From Calendula officinalis (Eukaryota; Streptophyta; Magnoliopsida; Asterales; Asteraceae): 64,000 nucleotides of DNA. Positions within the stretch are counted from its first letter, which is position 1. Each line of letters begins with the position of its first letter. The notes below the pieces were generated by a model, which saw only the letters and a list, made by a program, of their open reading frames with translations, was not told the origin of the DNA and made no database searches. The translations under genes were made by a program, and so were the position numbers. The stretch covers positions 78,550,909 through 78,614,908 of the forward strand of contig OY970820.1 of NCBI GenBank assembly GCA_963853835.1. Direction: 5' to 3'. Of the stretch, positions 11,931 through 22,619 are shown piece after piece.

Positions 11931-12504
11931 TAGGGGTGTGCAAATATATCCGATATCCGAAAATCCGAAAAAATATCCGAAATCCGATCCGGAATTATCC
12001 GAAATTTCGGATATCCAAAATTTCGGATATCCGAAATTCGGATATTCGAATCTTCGGATTCGGATTCGAATACCAATATTACGAATTTTCGGATATTTCG
12101 GATATCCGATATCCGATTTTTTGTTGATTTTTTATTTGTAAAAATTTAATAATATCTAATATCAAGAATACACCGATATGTTTTGTCTATATTAATATGT
12201 TTATGAAAGCTTCAGGTTCCATATAGTTAAAGATCTTATTTTTAGTTTATAAATATTGAAATAATTGCGCTAATTGACTTAATTTACTGGTAATATCATT
12301 CAACAAATTTCGAAATTTCGGATTTTCGGATATTTCAAATTATCCGATATTTGTATCCGAAATTTCGGATATCCGAATTTCGGATATCCGAAATTTCGGA
12401 TTAGGATTCAAATAGCGAAAATTCACTATCCGAAATTTCGGATATCCGAAATATCTGATTTTCGGATATCCGAAATTTCGGATAATCCGAAATGCACACC
12501 CCTA
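11931..12504. mobile_element. hAT-type element with palindromic array (CGGATATCCG), 574 bp
   Basis: The termini are TAGGGGTGTGCA and its exact inverse TGCACACCCCTA. The 8-bp target duplication GTCCATAC is perfect (11923-11930 and 12505-12512). Both ends of the element, for about 150-200 bp each, are made of overlapping palindromes built from CGAAATTTCGG and CGGATATCCG. The centre is AT-rich and non-coding. The open frames here are by-products of the repeat and are not genes. Confidence 0.92.
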
Positions 12505-12926
12505 GTCCATACTACTCAATAATAATTAAACAAAAAAAAGCACATATGTGACCCTACACACACCTACCAAAACCACTTGCACACAACAACCCAAAGCAAG
12601 AGCCAACAAAAACAGACACGCTAATGACAAAACCCCACGCCAAAATTAAAGAACCTACAACCAAACCATTAACACTATAAGAAAAATCGCTAAAATTAAA
12701 ATAAAAGTTATAAAATGAAATCTACAGTGGGGTTGAGCTTGATCTTTTCAAATATAACAATAATAGAAAAAATTATATAGGTCTAAAAGTTTTAAAAATA
12801 GGATAAAGATAACTTTAATAATTAACTACATTATATATAACAATAAGGAAAGAATCTATTAATATGCCCCAAAATGATATAACCTTCCACTGTTATTCTC
12901 AAAGCATTTATTTTAATTCTAAATGT

Positions 12927-13083
12927 GGTACTGATATCTACTACTTATAATCACTTAAATATCTATCTTTTTTATCAAGATGAGTGTCAAAATCAACGGA
13001 TAATATGAGTCTAGAGAATTGACATCTTGTGATAAGTACTAAGTACGTAGACACAAATATTAAGCACCGATATCATTTCTCCC
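12927..13083. mobile_element. Remnant related to the 9-bp-TSD MITE family
   Basis: It shares the inner core GAGTGTCAAAATCAACGG and an end ATATCATTTCTC with the elements at 8036 and 38325. The left end is poor, and I could not find a clean target duplication. Probably a decayed copy. Confidence 0.45.
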
Positions 13084-13404
13084 ATTATATATGTTTTGTA
13101 CTTTGAGACTATTGGTACTAGAATGACATTATAGAGAGAGAGAGAGAGAGACCTTTGTTATGCTATTGAAGACATGGCTAAACTCACTTGCTTGAACTGG
13201 GAGTCGATCGTACGAAGGAAGCTTAATAAGGTGGTGAATATATAGCAGCAAAAAGTGTAGCCCGCATTTAATTAAGTTCAGAGAATATATAATTTGCTTC
13301 TTAATTAGGCAATCTAATCTGACTTACGCAATTCTTAACATCATTCTTACATGTCTTTTCCTTTGTAATTAACTAATTACCATCTATTACTTTATTTTTA
13401 TATT

Positions 13405-13515
13405 CTTTTTTGAACGACACCTACTTTACTCCACTTTACCCCTATTGGGACTTGAACCCATGACTTAAAGATCATGCACAACACCATGTACAATAATACC
13501 ACTAGACTAGAAGTC
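13405..13515 (-). mobile_element. tRNA-derived SINE (copy 1)
   Basis: On the minus strand, an A box TAGTCTAGTGG (13499-13509) and a perfect B box GGTTCAAGTCC (13450-13460) stand about 38 bp apart, as in a tRNA-type polymerase III promoter. A short body and a tail TTCAAAAAAG follow. No acceptor-stem structure of a working tRNA is evident. Confidence 0.75.
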
Positions 13516-13772
13516 TTAAATTTTATTATTTATTCAATAGTGATAATGACAGCCCTAAGTGTTGTCAATAGACACACATCAGAAGGAAGCTTAATAAGGT
13601 GGTGAATATATAGAAGCAAAAAGTGTAGCCCGCATTTAATTAAGTTCAGAGAATATATAATTTGCTTCTTAATTAGGCAATCTAATCTGACTTACGCAAT
13701 TCTTAACATCATTCTTACATGTCTTTTCCTTTGTAATTAACTAATTACCATCTATTACTTTATTTTTATATT

Positions 13773-13883
13773 CTTTTTTGAACGACAACTACTTTACTCC
13801 ACTTTACCCCTATTGGGACTTGAACCAATGACTTAAAGATCATGCACAACACCATGTACAATAATACCACTAGACTAGAAGTC
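13773..13883 (-). mobile_element. tRNA-derived SINE (copy 2)
   Basis: Same sequence as copy 1, displaced by exactly 368 bp, so it arose through the segmental tandem duplication and not by a second transposition. One base of the region next to the B box differs (CCATG to CAATG, plus strand). Confidence 0.75.
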
Positions 13884-13949
13884 TTAAATTTTATTATTTA
13901 TTCAAGAGTGATAATGACAGCCCTAAGTGTTGTCAATAGACACACATCA

Positions 13950-15045
13950 GAAGCTTGTACATCAATCTATAACTACCCCTGAATTTTAGGAATCACTTCC
14001 TCCCATTATTTAATGTACAACTTTTATGCAGTTAGTCATTATCAAAACTCTTTATTTAATAATTGGAAATATTATAAGGGAATATGTCAAATGGCTAGAT
14101 AATCAAAAAAAAAATATAAACTGAAATCTAAGATGCAATCCATGTATGAAAAAATAGATACGGATCGAGTATGATTAATCCCCCACATAATGGAGAGTCT
14201 ATTTGGTGTAAACGATAAGTATATACCAACACTTGACGACATGAAGTATTTACAATGATAACATTATTTTCATGTTTCTCCATATAAATGATGATTTAGG
14301 TAATGGGTACTCAATATAGGTCCCGGGTTGCTTGTAATTAGTTAATTACTAATTACTTTTTTTTTTTTTAACGACAACAGGATACAATGAAAAGAGATTC
14401 GATAAAGTTATCATCCACCTAAGAAACCCCAACAAATATCCTACCCTATATATGAGGCCTAAATTTGAAGAGGGTTTGACACCATGGCAATTCCAAGCAT
14501 TCCTATTCGTCCATAATGCCACTTGGAATTCCCTGATTGGTCCACGTCATTTGCACTAATACAAACGAATCTGGTACAACTTACGGTCTACATTTATACG
14601 CTCCATATACGGCAAACGAATCTGGTACGGCTTACGGTCTACATTCATATGCTCCATATACTGCTTCCTACATACAAGGAAACAAATAAATAACTATTTA
14701 AAAGATCCTACATACAAGGAAACAAATAAATATTTAAATACGGATTCCTACATACAAGAAAACAAATAAATAACTATTCAGAAGTGATACACGACTCAAT
14801 ATAATTTCCATAAAACCGGCATTCTATGATTACGGCATAAAAAGCTGGATTGTGCAACGGAACCAGACTTCAGATATTACGGATTACGGCATAAAAAGCT
14901 GGATTCTTCATTTAATAAAATGCCCGTGTAACATTTTTTCATTTACCCTTTTTTTGTACAAAATCATCATCACATCTATCGATTATTATGTCATTTAGAA
15001 ATATATAAAGTTTTTGGACATTTTTCTACATACTAAAATTTACAG
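13950..15045. other. Non-coding stretch, body of a probable Helitron
   Basis: No gene. Direct repeats are present: AACGAATCTGGTAC, TTACGGTCTACATT and GCTCCATATA occur twice (about 14560-14610 and 14613-14662), and CCTACATACAAG plus AAACAAATAAATA occurs three times (about 14666-14778). These probably belong to the element that ends at 15078, whose 5' end I could not place. Confidence 0.45.
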
Positions 15046-15048
15046 CAT

Positions 15049-15078
15049 ACCCGCCATCGGGCGGGTTTTGTAGCTAGT
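15049..15078 (+). mobile_element. Helitron 3' end
   Basis: ACCCGCC, a 4-base loop and GGCGGGT form a perfect 7-bp hairpin. TTTGTAG and CTAGT follow (15074-15078), the standard Helitron terminus with the final T from the host. It lies 178 bp upstream of the methyltransferase start codon. Confidence 0.8.
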
Positions 15079-15256
15079 ATTAGTATATAACAATTACTAA
15101 TTACTTACTAATTACACAAACAATATGGAAGAATGTACAACTTTTACTTTAAATTCGAAGATATCATTATTTATAAAAAGAATAATTCCCATTGACTCAT
15201 TCTTAAGTCAAGTGCAGGTGTGCTGCCGGAGAACCACCGTCGGCGATTGATTGAAA

Positions 15257-16187
15257 ATGGCCAATCTGTTCTTGAAACAAGCGAAGCAATACTCACATAC
15301 TCGTCCAGGTTATCCACAACAACTGTTTGATTTCATCTCCTCCAAAACGCCCATCCACGACGTCGTTTGGGACGTCGGCACCGGCAGCGGCCAGGCTGCT
15401 ACCTCCGTATGTCCTTCTTCCTATCTATAACTGAATCTCTTATTTATCTGAAATTTTTTTAATTCACTATTGATAATTTCGAAATTCGATCGAAAATAAC
15501 CCTATTTTTCACGATTATATGAGTTTTGTGAGCGATCGTAATTGTTATTGGTAGTAGCTTGCGAGCATATACAAGAGTGTAATTGGAACAGATACAAGCA
15601 ACAAACAACTAGAGTTTGCTCCAAAACTCCCCAATATTCGTTATGAATGCACATCTCCCATAATTTCAATGTCCGAATTGGAAGCCAAAATCGGTACGGA
15701 ATCGAGTATTGATTTAGTTACGGTTGCTCAAGCACTTCACTGGTTCGATCACGATGCGTTCTACGATCAAGTCAAATGGATACTGAAGAAACCAAATGGC
15801 GTAGTCGCAGCATGGTGCTACACAATTCCAGAAATTGATGATCAATTCAATCCAATTTTCCGAAAATTTTACTCAGAATCGAAACCTTTTTGGGACTCAC
15901 TACGCGGATTGGTGGATGACAAGTATAAGAGTGTCAAATTCCCGTTTGAACCAGTGGATGGATGTGATCACACGGGTCCGTTTGAGTTTCAAAGTGAGAA
16001 ATTGATGAATTTGGATGAATTTTTTAATTACATTAGATCATGGTCGGCTTACCAGACTGCAAAGGAGAAAGGTGTCGAGTTATTGAATGATGGTGTGATT
16101 AAGGAATTCACGAGTGCTTGGAATGCAGATGAGAATGGACAAAAGAGTGTTCGGTATCCGGTTTATTTAAGGATCGGTACATTTTAA
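15257..16187 (+). CDS. SAM-dependent methyltransferase, 2 exons, 259 aa
   Basis: Exons are 15257-15406 and 15558-16187, with a 151-bp GT-AG intron in phase 0. The second of two stacked AG acceptors is used, because the first would leave an in-frame TAG. The N-terminus MANLFLKQAKQYSHTRPGYP and motif I VWDVGTGSGQAA (residues 37-48) mark a class I methyltransferase of the small plant group often annotated as putative methyltransferase DDB_G0268948-like. LVTVAQALHWF (103-113) is the post-motif region typical of the group. Length is normal at about 260 residues. The substrate is unknown, and no targeting signal is apparent, so it is probably cytosolic. A Helitron terminus lies in its promoter region. 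Confidence 0.9.
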
Positions 16188-18510
16188 GTAATTTGTTGTT
16201 CAAAAAAAAAGATCATTTGAAGTTAATTGATTTGCAACTTGAATTGTTGCTGTTATACGTACTCTGTAAACGATAATTATTGAAGTGTCTCATGGGAAGA
16301 ACATGAGTAGTGTGGTATAATTCTGAATAATTGTAATGATGAGCAATGTATTGGTAACAAAGCTTTTTTACTCTAAGATTATATACACGGATTTTACTCT
16401 CTCTTGTACTTTTGTCGGAGGTTTCTCTGTCTCTCTATTTTCAGATAGAAGTATGTATGTTTATATCTTAACTCCTAATTCCTTTCTTATGGAAAGATTG
16501 AATATTGTTGTTACTGTAGACTTCTATTCTTCTCCTATATATGAGCCTACATTTGATTTACGTTCGTCAACTCATCACTTTGGAGCTCTTTCATTGGTCC
16601 ATATTGCCACGTGTAATTACACGATTGGTCAACGAAATCCTCAGCCTTTTCCGATGACCAAATGACCTGCTGGTTAAACATATCCGATTTTTTAGGCTTA
16701 ACCGATCTTCCAAAATCACGTGAACAGCCTGTCAAATTAAATTTTTTATTTATTTGATTCTTTCATCACACACAATCCCCAAATAACGAACTATTTCCTT
16801 TGTTCATGGGATTTCAAGAACATCTCGCCAACTATTTCCTCTGTTCATACGAAATCAAGAACAACATCTCGCCGTTTGACGTTTCTCGATTCATCAAGAA
16901 AAACAATATGTTGCGATTTCAAGATTTGTTTCCAAATTCCAATTGAAATCTCAATCGCCGCTTACCTTTTAAACGGCTGTTGTGATTCATCATGAACATT
17001 GAACAATGTCGTGTGAAATCAAGGTTTGTTTCCAAATCTTAATCGTCGTTCACATTTTAAACCGTCGGGTAGCCTTATATGGATTCATACGGTTCATCTC
17101 TAGCCCCACTACTACAGTTTTATTCTTTTTCTTATTCAATTTCGAAGAAAACGGACATGAAACTTCCAGTTAGGTTTCTTGTCATTTAATATTTATTTGA
17201 AATTGGGAAAAACTAATTTTCTTACTTTAATCGTTTAACACATCCTTCTAGGAGATAGGTTGCTTTTGCTTTTCACCTGGTCAACACAAAGCTGTGATTT
17301 CAAGATATTCTTTTATTCAAATCCATTAAACAATTTTCATGTTCAGACTTGAAGTTAGATCTCAATTTTATAATGCACTAATATTTGGTGGTTCTGCAAG
17401 TACCAAGTGTGAAATGTCCTACTTCAAACTCAAAAACAGAATTTCCAGGTTTTTTTTTTTTTGAATAATTATGATCATGTTTCTCTACTTCTCTTGGCAT
17501 TTAATATGGCTTAACTTAATTAAGGTATGTATCGTAATTTTGTGTATTAATTCGTAAATCAATTAATTCATCGTTCATGTATTTTGATAGCATTAGTAGT
17601 ATCCTCTTAATTCTTTTTTCTTCAAGCAAATGATACTAATTACATTATAAGTTGTGTATTTGAGTTTCTTAATTGTTATTAGCCAAATATCATACTATTT
17701 GTTTAATTCTTGATATTAATTTAAACGTACACAAGCCTTAGAAGATGTGGAAAAATTTGCAGGCTGAGATGGTTAAACTATTTGAGACCAAAAAGTTAAA
17801 TTATTTGTACCCTTTTATCACATGCTGACTGTATAATGCCTACATGTCATTCCCACCCAATAGAAAGCCTTCTAAATGATGACTCATATAATGACTCAAA
17901 GGGTAAAATAGTAATCTTCATATCGACTGCCACTGCATTTTCATTTTCGATTAACATCAAACTTGCATATTAGGTGTTCGATAAGTGCATTTTAATTCCT
18001 CAATTTCTTTCATTTTCTTAATTTTTTTCCCCACAATAATAAATCACAAGTATCAGCTATGTTTTATAAAACATATAAACCTTTATGTGGTTAGGGTTAA
18101 GGGTTATGAATAATGGTTAGGTTTCCTATTAGGGTTTAGTACTTAGGGTTAGGGTTTATGCTTAGGGTTTAAAACAAAATCATAAACATTAAAATTAAAA
18201 GTCAAAAAGTCAAGCAGTAATACTATATGTATCTTTTGACTTTTGAATTGACATTTAAAGTTTTGAATTAAAAAAAAAACACAAAAAATAACAAATTAAC
18301 TATGATTATTCATAACCAGATTATGCATAAACATAAAATACAGTCAAAAAATTTAGAAAACAATTTAAATTTTTATTTAAATAGTTAGGCGTCTCTGTTT
18401 ATACTCTCATTTTAATCATGAAACTTTTTGACCCGTTAGAGACAAAACCTAACCCAAATCAATAGGGCATATAGATAGATTAATCGATTAATTACTTTTT
18501 TTTCTGTTTC
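16188..18510. other. Intergenic stretch without a recognisable gene
   Basis: ORFs here are short and lack family features. A decayed direct repeat of about 45 bp (CTATTTCCTTTGTTCAT against CTATTTCCTCTGTTCAT, each followed by ATCAAGAAC or a close variant) occurs at about 16790 and 16830. Scattered TTAGGG-like runs occur at 18095-18175. Confidence 0.5.
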
Positions 18511-18519
18511 GGATTATAG

Positions 18520-18562
18520 TAAGATCTTCAAGCATAGTTTTTTTCATTTGGGAGGTGATGAA
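18520..18562 (+). pseudogene. Possible beta-hexosaminidase (GH20) scrap
   Basis: The translation reads IFKHSFFHLGGDEV. HLGGDEV is the GH20 catalytic Asp-Glu signature of plant hexosaminidases, preceded by a Phe/Lys-rich stretch as in the family. A frame break and a stop follow within a few codons, and no other hexosaminidase exon was seen nearby. With only about 14 residues the match may be chance. Confidence 0.35.
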
Positions 18563-19043
18563 GTTGGACAAGTACGTTACTAATTCCCATCATTTGGGAG
18601 GCTTAAAATTTCAGATCATAATTTGCACGTATATTAGTAATTAGATTTTAAACATTAGCTGGTTATGCAAGGTAATTCATAAACATGTTTTAAGACATGG
18701 TTTGTAGGTTTAATGCCTCTTTTTGATCTAACAAGACATGATAGTGCAGATACTATTCGAAGGGCTTTGGATCTTTGAGTAAATGTTAAAAGGATTACAT
18801 GTGAACATGCATTTTGACTTTTGAGGTCAAACTGACTGATTATTGACATGACGATTTGTATGATTTGTCTAGATTCTTGAAAACATTTGATGGTTTTGTT
18901 GAAGTTTATAATAAAATCGACAAATTAGAATAAATTGGTGTTATGTTTTTTAAGAAATCCATATGAAAGAATGGTATTACCTTTGAATATGAGGTCAAAG
19001 AATGGTTTTTGTTTGGTTCTAAAGGGTATATTGGTAACTTAAT

Positions 19044-19896
19044 TGTAACACACCAATTTTTTAAAATAATTTAAACCTTTTATTTAAACAAGTTTAATAC
19101 TAAAAATCCATAATATCCAAAACATAGTTTAAGTAAAACATTTGGAATGATTACAAGTGCCAAAAATCGGTGTTACAATAATATCAAAACTAAAGTCTTA
19201 GGGAATCAAATGGTACACCGAGCTTAATCATCCAATGCTATCACTACGGGTCGCCTAATCCTTAGCTCCCGAACCTGAGTACATAGTCAAAAATAAACGT
19301 AGTACGTGAGACAAGATTGTCTCGTGAGAAACATAGGTTTTAGACCCGGTTAGAAAAATATTTGCAATAAAATAATAATTAAATAATTATCAAATTGCAC
19401 ATAGTCAAACAAACTCTAAGGCTTTCCATAAGCCAATCACATACGTAACGGGCCTCCCCGAAACAACTCCCCCGATATGGGTTAACTAGGTAAACTCCCC
19501 CGTTTCCGGGTTATCTATTTGCTCCCCCGATTTCCGGGTTATCTCAAACTCCACCGCTTTCCGGGTTATCTATTTCTCGACACACTACCCTTGCGCAGGG
19601 TGGTACCGCCCCAAGTAGGTGTCACTAACTCCCCCAACTTGTGTGGGTTATCTAGGATCCAATTGATTAGCTACCACATAACAAATCATCAACTTGGGCC
19701 AAAGCCCCATATCACAACTCAATCATACTAGTGGTAACTAAACAAGTCAATTTACAATTCAATTCAATACACTTCAATTAAATTCGTACTCTATCAATTT
19801 AATCTTTTCTTTATTAAAACATTTATCTAATAAAGACTCTAAAATCATTTCAATTCATAAAACATGGTTTACTATGTACTCAGAAAAGATCACATG
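19044..19896. repeat. TGTAACA-type dispersed repeat, copy A (truncated)
   Basis: It begins TGTAACACACCAATTTT. It contains CGGTGTTACA about 130 bp in, then CCTGAGTACATAG, a GTACGTGAGACAA block, and a run of CTCCCCC plus TTTCCGGGTTA units. It stops inside the shared motif CTATGTACTCAG, where copy B begins. It resembles non-coding LTR-type sequence of plant gypsy-like elements; assignment is tentative. Confidence 0.5.
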
Positions 19897-21110
19897 TGTA
19901 ACACCTCAATTTTTAAAACATCTTTTAAAACATATTTTTAAATAAAAATATTACAAAGTCCAATATCCCAAAATACGGTTTAACAAAAACCTTTTAAAAG
20001 TTTATCAGAGTATTAAAACCGGTGTTACGTTGTAATATCATAACCATAGGATAAACGGGATCTACCTACGAGCTCCCGAGCTAATCAACACTAGGCCACT
20101 TCTACCGCGGCCCTCTAATCCATCAATCTCGAACCTGAGTACATAGCCAAAAACAAAGTAGTACGTGAGACAAAATAGTCTCGTGAGATACATGGGTTTT
20201 CGACCCATTCTCAAATATATTAAAAGTCATTACTATTCATTACTTATTCGTATTTACTAGTAAGCTAACCGTAAGCTTACCCATCACGTAGTCACATACT
20301 TGTAAGCTATTCATAGCTTACTAAATCTTTATCACGTACGCTACGGACCTCTCCGAAGCAAACTCCCCCGATGTGGGTTAACTAGGTAAACTCCCCCGTT
20401 TCCGGGTTAACTGAAACTCCCCCGATTTCCGGGTTGACTATTTCTCCCCCGATTTCCGGGTTGACTATTTCTCGACAGTCTACTCTTGCGCAGGGTGGTA
20501 CCTCCCCAAGTAGGTGCCACTAACTCCCCCAACTTGTGTGGGTTAACTATGATCCGGATCCTTTTCTCAACACATAATGAAATCATCAAATACGGGCCTA
20601 TGCCCCAATAATACATACTCAACATAATTTAGAATACATCTATTCTAATTGTCATATTATTCTCGTTTCTTATTCAATTTCAATATTGGCTTTGCCAAGT
20701 CCTTTAATATATAAAACATGTTTATCATTTATAAAAATCATATTACTTGGACTTCTCTTTGACTAGAATACAAATCTAGTCACCTTACACTTATTCCCCT
20801 AGCAATTCAATCATTACTTTTATTAGTATAATATACTAAATTACTACTCAATACTTGATACTTGAAAATCATTGTCATTAGCTTTATTAATACATATTAT
20901 TAATAAACCAAATATCTTACTTTCTAATTCATACTCTTAATCATATATCATATTAATAAAGAATTATTAATCACTTTTTCATATCTTTTCAATCGTATCT
21001 TTATTAAAATATTTAATTAATAAAGACTCATAAAACATTGTAATTTTCAAAATCGTTTGCTATGTACTCAGTAAAAGTCTCATGTACTCACCTTAGCCAA
21101 GCTAACTCCA
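19897..21110. repeat. TGTAACA-type dispersed repeat, copy B
   Basis: It begins TGTAACACCTCAATTTTT and repeats the order of blocks of copy A: GGTGTTACG, CCTGAGTACATAG, GTACGTGAGACAA, and four CCCCCG plus TTTCCGGGTT units at 20365-20470. It continues through CTATGTACTCAG to about 21110. It is clearly related to copy A but diverged, so the two were probably inserted separately. No coding region was seen. Confidence 0.55.
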
Positions 21111-21885
21111 ATTCGTGTCTACCAACACGAATCCTTGCTTTCCAACTTGTGAAATGTCACTAAACTTTAGGTCTTCTTGACCTACCATCAATATCATCAC
21201 AATAACTAGTTATTATTCATAACTAATCACTAATCAATCCATATCTATATCCCTAACCACCAAGTTCATCCAACTTGGTGGAATCTCAAACCCTAGTTCA
21301 AGATTTCCATCAATAAACCCAAATCCAACTTGTACACATCGATTACAAGCTCACAATGAGTGTTCTACACCCATATTTAGTCATCTTCCCCAAAGATGAC
21401 ATGGTTGGTTCCCCAAACCACCATTTTTACCCATACACTAGTCAAAATCATAAGCATATAACATGTTACATTGTTACTACTTACTAACTATCTACCAAAT
21501 CACTAGATAAACAGAGTAACCGAGTAAAATACTAACTAAAGATGATAAACAGAGTGACGGAGTAACAAACACAAAAAAACAGTAACCCTAGTTCGAAAAT
21601 CAGTAACCAAAATCAAAAATAGTTCGAAAATCAGTAACCACAGTTGGAATAATCAAGAGAAATACACAGAATTGAGGATGAAGGACTTACAAATCAATAC
21701 GTCGAGTTTAAGAGAAGCAGAGAGCGAGAGAGACGAACAGGTTAATATGGACGAACATGTGAATATGGACCGACTATTAGTTTACGATGGGGGTAAAACC
21801 CCTATTAAAATATTACCGTTCAAATAAAATGACTTAATTGGGCCATTTTTTAAGTCACAGCCCAGTTTAGCACAGACAAGCCCAG
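21111..21885. other. Non-coding continuation of the repeat region
   Basis: AT-rich, no gene recognised. A short duplicated block (GATAAACAGAGTAAC and GATAAACAGAGTGAC) lies at 21510-21560, and AGTTCGAAAATCAGTAACC occurs twice at 21590-21640. Confidence 0.4.
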
Positions 21886-21955
21886 CGACCGCCTAGCCCG
21901 CCTTTGACCGCCTAGCCCGCCCTTTGACCGCCTAGCCCGCCCTTTGACCGCCTCC
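21886..21955. repeat. 20-21 bp GC-rich tandem repeat, about 3.5 copies
   Basis: The unit GACCGCCTAGCCCGCCCTTT is repeated head to tail, and GCGCCTAGGCGCCGCCTAGG-type sequence lies about 50 bp further on. It stands out from the AT-rich surroundings. Confidence 0.85.
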
Positions 21956-22318
21956 GCCTTATGTGTCCGGCTAAGTGGAAATCGGGACCAATACGCCCGC
22001 CCAGCGCCTAGGCGCCGCCTAGGCGGCCACCCAGCCCGTTTTCTGAAACCTTGATTTAGAGCAACTGTTTACATGAAAAAAAGAAGTGATCAATACACAT
22101 TAAAATACAACATCACTAACTTGTATAAAAACGACACATTCTAGATTCAATTTGAATACACGCTATATATGGGATGCTTCATATGTGTGTAATATTTCTA
22201 CAGTATTCTTGTTTTTATGTCATGTGTGGACCGCTTCAATTACAAGAACGCAATTTTATGTCAATTTTAAAATTATTAATATTTATTGGTATTTTTCTAA
22301 AATATATCTCTTGAAGCA

Positions 22319-22351
22319 TGCCCGCTCAGTCGGGCGGACTATGAAGCTAGT
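22319..22351 (+). mobile_element. Helitron 3' end
   Basis: GCCCGC, a short loop and TCGGGCGG form a GC hairpin. ACTATGAAG and CTAGT follow, ending at 22351. The layout matches the terminus at 15078 closely, so both probably belong to one family. Confidence 0.7.
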
Positions 22352-22619
22352 ATTATATATGGTGATTTAAGATAAGTCTTTGGAGGTTTTGCACTTTGAT
22401 GGATAGATGTGGCTTACATTGCATGCTACAACATTGAAATTACGTTTGAATTGGTTTAAAAAGGAAAATATAAACATCTATATCAAAACAAAACAAAACA
22501 AAAAGAAAATTATTCGACTCTACATATTATCTGTTGGTAACATTCAACATACTTTCTATTTTTCTAGTCCAACTCTAATCTTAAATATTTGTAAAACTCA
22601 GTCAATCGAATTCAGTTAC

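Larger units (their letters stand above)
13214..13949. repeat. Two tandem copies of a 368-bp unit
   Basis: 13214-13581 and 13582-13949 are near-identical, with four or five base differences counted by eye. Both begin GAAGGAAGCTTAATAAGG. Each copy includes the same SINE. The near identity points to a recent duplication. Confidence 0.95.

Noticed and set aside
11858..12141. ORFs of 84-89 codons over the hAT element
   Set aside because: Open only because the GGATATCC-type repeat lacks stops in those frames.
13440..13515. tRNA gene on the minus strand
   Set aside because: A and B boxes are present, but there is no complete cloverleaf and the segment has a SINE tail.
16336..16665. 109-codon ORF downstream of the methyltransferase
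   Set aside because: Hydrophobic, low-complexity translation without family signature; probably chance in 3' flanking DNA.
18095..18175. Interstitial telomere repeat
   Set aside because: TTAGGG-like words are scattered and irregular; no uniform TTTAGGG array.
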